Below, one piece after another: positions 61,700 to 64,000 of a stretch of DNA of 64,000 bases. The stretch comes from Berryella intestinalis. GTDB taxonomy: Bacteria > Actinomycetota > Coriobacteriia > Coriobacteriales > Eggerthellaceae. The notes beneath the pieces were generated by a model that saw only the letters and a list, made by a program, of their open reading frames with translations, searched no databases and was not told the DNA's origin. The translations under genes and the position numbers were made by a program. The stretch is taken from NCBI RefSeq assembly GCF_000814825.1, contig NZ_CP009302.1:1612001-1676000 (forward strand). Direction: 5' to 3'. The first letter of the stretch is position 1; every line of letters begins with the position of its first letter.

Positions 61700-62605
61700 T
61701 TAGGACAACGCGGCGCACAGCGCGTCGAGCAGCGTGATCGCGTAATGCTGGGCGGAGCGGTCCTCTCCCGCATCCTCCCAAGTAGAACCCGGTAATTCGA
61801 TTGCAATGCGCGAAGTTTGGGCGACCGTGGCGCGCGAGAGCGCCGAATCGAGGCGCCGTGCGAGCGAGCCCTCTCCCCCGTAGGCCACGCGCGGGGTCCC
61901 CTCGGCCGACTCCTCGCCGGGCAGCACGATGTGCACGAGCAGCATGTCCTCGCTGGGGAGCACCGAGAGGGCCTCGGCGCTCACGATGCGCGACGCGGGG
62001 TTGGTGGCAAGCGCGAGGTTGGACATGCGCGACGCGACGCTGCGCGTGAACCCGTCGGTGCCGAACAGGCACAGCGACCGGCTCTCCAGCACGTTGGCGG
62101 CGCGGGCGAAGCCGAGGTTCACCGGCAGCTTGATGGTGCCCTTGCCCTCCCATGAATGATGGAGGTTCCTGATGCAGGCGTACGTGTACGCCCCGGCGAT
62201 GCCGTCCGACGGCAGCCCCATGTTCAGCTGGAATCGGCGCAGCGCGTCTTCGGTATGGGCGCCGAAGATCCCGTCGTCGTTGCCGCACGAGAACCCCAAA
62301 GCCCCCAGCGCCTGCTGAAGGTCGAGCACATCGCGGCCGTGGAAGTGAGGGAGCCGCAGGTAAAGCGTGCGGTCTCCCAGGCGATACGTCGCATCCACCA
62401 AAGCGGCCCACACCTTATCGTCCACTTCGTCGCCAGAGGGAAGTCCCGATTGCGCGCAGAACGCGCGCACCGCCGAGGCCGTGGAGGGCCCGAAGACGCC
62501 GTCGACGTCCGATTCATCCAGCAACCCGACTACCACCAGGCGCTGCTGAACGTCCTCGACCGCGCTTCCCGTATTGTTCAATCTAATCGTTTCCATATGC
62601 GCCAT
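61700..62605 (-). CDS. protein with two peptidoglycan-binding domains and unknown C-terminal domain
   Basis: The 301-residue protein has two PG_binding_1 repeats: residues 10-70 ([33 protein letters not shown]) and 85-150 (DLQQALGALGFSCGNDDGIFGAHTEDALRRFQ). A C-terminal domain (about 165-301) that I cannot assign follows; it ends in a helix after RSAQHYAITLLDAL. There is no signal peptide or membrane segment, and no catalytic residues of amidases are evident. GGGGTGA precedes the ATG. It lies 29 bp upstream of leuC, but a shared function is not suggested. Confidence 0.75.
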   Translation of the reverse strand: MAHMETIRLNNTGSAVEDVQQRLVVVGLLDESDVDGVFGPSTASAVRAFCAQSGLPSGDEVDDKVWAALVDATYRLGDRTLYLRLPHFHGRDVLDLQQALGALGFSCGNDDGIFGAHTEDALRRFQLNMGLPSDGIAGAYTYACIRNLHHSWEGKGTIKLPVNLGFARAANVLESRSLCLFGTDGFTRSVASRMSNLALATNPASRIVSAEALSVLPSEDMLLVHIVLPGEESAEGTPRVAYGGEGSLARRLDSALSRATVAQTSRIAIELPGSTWEDAGEDRSAQHYAITLLDALCAALS

Positions 62606-62747
62606 GGTATATCACCCCGACTTTTCATGCCGCGCTCGCACGGTGCGGCACACCAAAGCAACAATCGACGCGCGCTCGAACAAGGCCCCGCGCCGGCGCG
62701 CCGCGGCTCCGACGAACGGAGCGAGGGGCCAAAACCCCGCCGCGCGC

Positions 62748-63836
62748 TTACTTCAAGCGGTGCACGAAGAAGTCCGCCATGGATATCAGCAGGTCCCGAT
62801 AGACGGAGGGAGCAAGCGTGTCGGCGAGGCGGATCTTGGCCATGCTGGTGAGGCTCTCGGCGTAGTTGCGGGCGAAATCGATGCTGCCCGAAGCCTTCAG
62901 CAGCTCCACCGCCTCGTCCAGAACAGCCGGGTCCTTCGTCTTGGACGAAAGGATGTCGATCAGACGGTCGCGAACCTCGGGTTGGGAGTTCTGAAGCGCG
63001 TGGACCACCACCAGCGTGCGCTTGCCCTCGGTGATGTCGTCGCGGAACCCCTTCTGCGTGCTTTCCGCCGCGCCCACCAGGTTCAGGATATCGTCCTGGA
63101 TCTGGAACGCCAAGCCGGTGTCCAGGCCGAAATTGCGCAGGCCCTCGACTTCGGCGTCGGTGCCGCCGCCCACGATCGCGCCCAGAGCAAGCGGAACGGC
63201 CCCCGAGTAGTGGGCGGTCTTGTGCGTCGCCATGACCAGATAGTCGTCCACCGTCAGATCGTAGCGGCCGTCGCGCGCCCACCCGATGTCGAGCGCTTGC
63301 CCCTCGATGGTGCGGCGGGTCATGTCGATGAGCTCGGAGATGACGCGCACCTTGGTCTCGGCGTCCAGCAGCGGATCCTTCACCACCGTGCCGTTCACCA
63401 GCGTGAGCCCCAGATCCCCCATGTTGATGGAAAGCCCCAGGCCCTCGGTGAGGTGGAGGCAGGGTTCGCCCCGACGCAGCTCGGCGTCGTCGGCGATGTC
63501 GTCATGGATGAGCGCCGCGGTGTGAAAGTGCTCGATGGCCGCGGCGGCGCTGAGCGCACGGTTGGCCTGCCCCCCCACCGCGCGGGCGGCTGCGAAGCAG
63601 ATGAGAGGCCGATGGCGCTTGCCGCCGTTCCTGCTGTACTCCGTGAGGGGACCGTACAGAAACGTATCCATATCGGGATGCGACGCCTGCGGGATGTAGG
63701 CGTTGATGGCCTCCCCCACCACATCGGCGTAACGGTCGAGATAGTCTTGGAAGCTGTCGGGAAGACCCTTCGAGCTGAGCGTGTTGTCGATGTCGATCAT
63801 GTACTGCCCGCTGCCCCATTTCCTGATGGCTGACAT
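62748..63836 (-). CDS. polyprenyl diphosphate synthase
   Basis: This trans-isoprenyl diphosphate synthase makes chain-elongated isoprenoids such as the menaquinone side chain or lipid carrier precursors. The 362-residue protein has the first aspartate-rich motif HDDIADDAELRRGEP and the second as FQIQDDILNLVG, where the usual last Asp is Asn, as in some GGPP synthases. The conserved GGKRHRPL substrate motif is present. The ribosome-binding site before the ATG at 63836 is weak; ATG 12 codons later is an alternative. Product chain length cannot be assigned safely. Confidence 0.88.
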   Translation of the reverse strand: MSAIRKWGSGQYMIDIDNTLSSKGLPDSFQDYLDRYADVVGEAINAYIPQASHPDMDTFLYGPLTEYSRNGGKRHRPLICFAAARAVGGQANRALSAAAAIEHFHTAALIHDDIADDAELRRGEPCLHLTEGLGLSINMGDLGLTLVNGTVVKDPLLDAETKVRVISELIDMTRRTIEGQALDIGWARDGRYDLTVDDYLVMATHKTAHYSGAVPLALGAIVGGGTDAEVEGLRNFGLDTGLAFQIQDDILNLVGAAESTQKGFRDDITEGKRTLVVVHALQNSQPEVRDRLIDILSSKTKDPAVLDEAVELLKASGSIDFARNYAESLTSMAKIRLADTLAPSVYRDLLISMADFFVHRLK

Positions 63837-63915
63837 GCGAGGGCCGATCCCGCGGCCTGCGCCGCATCCGACGGAGAAAACGCCGGTCGCCCTCCTGATT
63901 CCGAACCGTCTAGAC

Positions 63916-64000
63916 TGGTAGGAGCGGTGGGACTCGAACCCACATACCCGAAGATGGCGGATTTTAAGTCCGCTGCGTCTGCCAATTCCGCCACGCTCCC
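63916..64000 (-). tRNA. tRNA-Leu (TAA anticodon)
   Basis: This class II tRNA of 85 nt includes CCA. The acceptor GGGAGCG pairs with CGCTCCT (a G1-T72 wobble, also present in E. coli tRNA-Leu UAA). The D arm is GCGG-AATTGGCAGACGC. The anticodon stem GCGGA/TCCGC has loop CTTAAAA and anticodon TAA. It has a long variable arm (CATCTTCGGGTAT region) and T loop TTCGAGT. The 5' end coincides with the window edge and its promoter is outside. Confidence 0.95.

Noticed and set aside
63797-63994. Open frame beginning MAELADAADLKS
   Set aside because: This is the familiar false translation of a tRNA gene (here tRNA-Leu) and is commonly misannotated.

Overview
The window is GC-rich and most of its genes lie on the minus strand. 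The gene content points to an anaerobic actinobacterium of the Coriobacteriia, most likely Eggerthellaceae. This placement is an inference from three things: a membrane-embedded LuxR regulator beside a Tat-secreted FMN/FAD reductase, a system I cytochrome c maturation cluster, and a 2-hydroxyacyl-CoA dehydratase-type activase giant protein. The species cannot be named from sequence reading alone. No phage, insertion sequence, rRNA or CRISPR array was seen. The content is mainly housekeeping with a few accessory loci.

Layout. 1-4.4 kb: cytochrome c maturation genes (ccmE, ccmF, ccmA, partial ccmB), where CcmE has a Cys-type haem motif and a duplicated domain. 4.8-10 kb: tRNA-Ala, veg, then ksgA / FMN reductase / tatD / metG. 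10.4-14.3 kb: two exported wall-associated proteins, a coiled-coil putative muralidase and a subtilase with cell-wall-binding repeats. 14.5-16.2 kb: ygjP-like peptidase, rsmI and an overlapping 54-codon LPCTG membrane micropeptide. 16.3-22 kb: a 1626-residue dehydratase activase with its TetR neighbour. 22.2-24.8 kb: UPF0210 gene, crcB, tlyA. 24.9-35 kb: rubredoxin, asd, lysC, DUF47, a metallo-beta-lactamase-fold hydrolase, rel, and a RecJ nuclease-helicase fusion. 35-40.7 kb: Rrf2 regulator divergent from sufCBDSU. 40.8-45.7 kb: MerR/alcohol dehydrogenase pair, a TorD-like chaperone, and a GntR/ABC-2 exporter operon. 45.8-49 kb: hcp operon with a hemerythrin. 49-52 kb: an operator-like repeat array and a secreted transglutaminase-like protein/lipoprotein pair. 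52-58.6 kb: ABC-F protein, FMN/FAD reductase with its LuxR regulator, and a TipA-type MerR. 58.6-64 kb: leuB, leuD, leuC, a peptidoglycan-binding protein, a polyprenyl synthase and tRNA-Leu.

The genes fit an anaerobe that respires with exported redox enzymes. Cytochrome c maturation, a TorD-type chaperone, a Tat-exported flavin reductase and rubredoxin serve electron transfer. Suf builds iron-sulfur clusters under an Fe-S-type Rrf2 sensor. Hcp and hemerythrin would handle nitrosative or oxidative stress. Regulation is unusually readable: two MerR promoters have the diagnostic 19-bp spacer, there are perfect palindromes before the Rrf2-suf, GntR-ABC and hcp units, and 21-bp-spaced direct repeats lie before the flavin reductase. 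The least explained elements are the seven-half-site array at 49071-49145, the LPCTG micropeptide, the tandem CcmE, and the nuclease-helicase fusion.
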